Shown here piece after piece: positions 62,507-64,000 of a stretch of 64,000 nucleotides of DNA (within the stretch, counting starts at the first letter, position 1; the number at the start of each line of letters is the position of its first letter). The notes beneath the pieces were generated by a model, which was not told the origin of the DNA, did no database searches, and saw only the letters and a program-made list of their open reading frames with translations. A program made the position numbers and the translations under genes. This DNA comes from Microbacterium sp. AK009. Lineage in GTDB: Bacteria; Actinomycetota; Actinomycetes; Actinomycetales; Microbacteriaceae. The DNA is taken from positions 603,605 to 667,604 of the forward strand of contig NZ_JACCCG010000001.1 in assembly GCF_013410955.1 (NCBI RefSeq), written 5' to 3'.

Positions 62507-63814
62507 ATGGATGTCGGTGACGAGCTCGATCTCCGCATCGACGACGTCGCCCACGGAGGCGTTTTCGTCGCCCGCCACGGCGCGGGAGAGGGGGAGCGGG
62601 GCCGGGTCGTGTTCGTTCCCGACACGCTTCCCGGCGAGGAGGTCCGTGTGCGGCTCGTCGACACATCGAAGAAGGCGTTCTGGCGCGCCGAGGTCGTCGA
62701 GGTCGCCCGTGCCTCATCCGATCGACGACCCCACGTCTGGGCCCAGGCCGATCTCGCGACGCCCCCGGCGAACCGCCCCGGCGGCGCCGACTTCGGTCAC
62801 ATCGCACTCGAGACGCAGCGGGCGCTGAAGAAGCGCGTCGTCGAGGACGCTCTTCGCCGCGTCGGGGGCGCCGAGCGCGAGGTCACGATGGCGCCGGCAG
62901 GCACCTCGACCCGAGGAGCGGAAACCCCGGATGCCACACGCTGGCGCACGCGCGTGAGCCTTCATGTCGACGCCCGCGGCGCCGTGGGGCCGTACGCCGT
63001 GCGCAGTCACCGGGTGGTGCAGGTGACCGAGCTGCCGCTCGCGACGGCCGAGATCGAGGAGGCGCTGGGATCGCTCGGACGCCCCGCACCGGGGAGGGTC
63101 GACCTCGTCCAGCCCTCCGACGGGCGGGTGCGCGTCATCCCCCGTCCGGAGCGCACCCGCCGCGGCCCGGCGATCGCGGCCGACCCTTCCGCCCACGAGG
63201 TGATCATCGAGCACGTGGGCGAGCGCGCGTTCCGCGTCGATGCGGGCGGCTTCTGGCAGGTTCATCGCCTGGCCGCCGAGACCCTCACCGATGTCGTCAC
63301 GACGGCACTGAGCCGGTCGGGCGCATTCGACCCCGGCGCCCTGCACCTCGACCTCTACGGCGGTGTCGGGCTCTTCGCGGCGGCTCTCGGTGACCTCGGA
63401 GGTCCGCGCACCCGGACGATCAGCGTCGAGTCCGACCGCCGTGCCACCGATCATGCCGTGCGGAACCTCACCGCATGGCCGGCCATGCGCGCCGAGACCG
63501 GCCGCGTCGACCGCTGGCTCCCGCGCTTGGCGCAGGGGCTCGGACGCGCCGACGCTGAGGCCCTCGCGCGCGGCACGATCCTCCTCGACCCGCCGCGGGC
63601 CGGCGCCGGGCGCGACGTCGTCGACGCCGTCGCGGCGCTCACCCCCGCCGCCGTGGTCTACGTCGCGTGCGACCCCGTCGCGCTCGCGCGGGACCTCCGC
63701 ACCTTCCGCGACCACGGCTACGACACCGCCGTCGTCGAGGCGATCGACCTCTTCCCCCACTCCCACCACGTCGAAGCGGTGGCGGTGCTCACCGGCGAGG
63801 GGCGGCGTGGATAG
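62507..63814 (+). CDS. TrmA/RlmD-type RNA uracil-C5 methyltransferase
   Basis: This 435-residue SAM enzyme has an N-terminal TRAM domain (about 1-65), a central domain and a Rossmann methyltransferase domain with LDLYGGVGLFAAALG, LLDPPRAGAGRDV and the catalytic Cys in VYVACDPVALARD. The Glu base is in SHHVEAVAVL. The iron-sulfur cysteines of RlmD proteins are absent. Only PGGADFGH remains at that place. It probably methylates a uridine in rRNA or tRNA. Confidence 0.92.
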   Translation: MDVGDELDLRIDDVAHGGVFVARHGAGEGERGRVVFVPDTLPGEEVRVRLVDTSKKAFWRAEVVEVARASSDRRPHVWAQADLATPPANRPGGADFGHIALETQRALKKRVVEDALRRVGGAEREVTMAPAGTSTRGAETPDATRWRTRVSLHVDARGAVGPYAVRSHRVVQVTELPLATAEIEEALGSLGRPAPGRVDLVQPSDGRVRVIPRPERTRRGPAIAADPSAHEVIIEHVGERAFRVDAGGFWQVHRLAAETLTDVVTTALSRSGAFDPGALHLDLYGGVGLFAAALGDLGGPRTRTISVESDRRATDHAVRNLTAWPAMRAETGRVDRWLPRLAQGLGRADAEALARGTILLDPPRAGAGRDVVDAVAALTPAAVVYVACDPVALARDLRTFRDHGYDTAVVEAIDLFPHSHHVEAVAVLTGEGRRG

Positions 63815-63823
63815 AGTGCTGAC

Positions 63824-64000
63824 ATGACCCGCGTGGCACTCATCGACGATCACGAGTCGGTGCGCCTCGGGCTCGAGGCCGCCTGCGCCCGCGTCGGCGC
63901 GCAGACCGTGGTGTTCTCGGGCAGTTCGGTGGCCGCGTACCTCGACTGGCGGGCCTTCAGCGCCTCTTCGCCCGCCGACGTCGTCGTGCTCGATCTCACC
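63824..64000 (+). CDS. Response regulator, 5' part only
   Basis: Only the first 59 residues lie in the window. They show the receiver-domain acidic pair (LIDDHESVR) and the phosphoacceptor Asp57 in VVVLDL. The DDHESVRLGLE start resembles NarL/LuxR-type regulators, but the output domain and any partner kinase lie beyond the right edge. Only 9 bp separate it from the methyltransferase gene. Confidence 0.8.
   Translation, partial: MTRVALIDDHESVRLGLEAACARVGAQTVVFSGSSVAAYLDWRAFSASSPADVVVLDLT

Noticed and set aside
1..64000. Apparent excess of GCATCC/GGATGC words
   Set aside because: A rough count of about 45 equals the expectation for this hexamer at about 70% GC over both strands.

Overview
The window is a 64 kb stretch of a high-GC actinobacterial chromosome, most likely from the Microbacteriaceae (Microbacterium-like). 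The evidence is the very high GC content with frequent GTG starts, a GTP-dependent PEP carboxykinase beside a RamB-type regulator, an AccA3-type biotin carboxylase, and a gene neighbourhood that resembles the classical actinobacterial block known from Mycobacterium tuberculosis Rv3282-Rv3336 (maf, accA3, lpdA, deoD, pmmB, add, deoA, cdd, sdhCDAB, a YihY protein and trpS). The genus is inferred, not proven. I see no rRNA, tRNA, CRISPR array, transposase or prophage.

Layout from left to right. 0-3.6 kb: RamB-like regulator divergent from pckG. 3.6-9.8 kb: a small HTH regulator with an ABC exporter behind a double-operator promoter; a repeat-filled gap with three palindromes; a DrrAB-type ABC exporter in which one permease carries a single-base frameshift; a LysE exporter. 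9.8-15.4 kb: an MHS transporter with a small membrane protein, then the riboflavin operon ribD-ribE-ribBA-ribH behind an FMN riboswitch. 15.4-20.8 kb: a SorC-type regulator divergent from glpD-glpF-glpK, with a perfect 16-bp palindrome between them. 20.8-27.5 kb: Fpg/Nei glycosylase, acetyltransferase, trpS, a beta-propeller lipoprotein, exonuclease III and a YihY protein. 27.5-32.5 kb: sdhCDAB divergent from manC. 32.6-41 kb: a nucleoside uptake and catabolism operon (BMP lipoprotein, ATPase, two permeases, cdd, deoA, add). 41-54 kb: an accessory segment with two AbiEi/DUF559-like putative nuclease genes, each flanked by palindromic repeats, around a mannitol PTS operon that also carries ptsH and ptsI and has a divergent PRD-type regulator. 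54-64 kb: phosphosugar mutase, purine nucleoside phosphorylase, LpdA-like flavoprotein, esterase, acyl-CoA carboxylase alpha chain, Maf, a TrmA-type RNA methyltransferase and the start of a response regulator.

The main metabolic theme is carbon entry: glycerol (glp), mannitol (mtl and pts) and nucleosides (BMP/ABC, cdd, deoA, add, PNP, mutase) feed central metabolism, with succinate dehydrogenase and PEPCK at the TCA/gluconeogenesis junction. The most unusual feature is the palindromic repeats. Four sequence-distinct families occur in intergenic gaps, and two of them bracket the two stand-alone putative nuclease genes. That arrangement resembles REP/RAYT logic but has a PD-(D/E)XK-like protein in place of a Y1 transposase. 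This is a hypothesis from two cases in one window.
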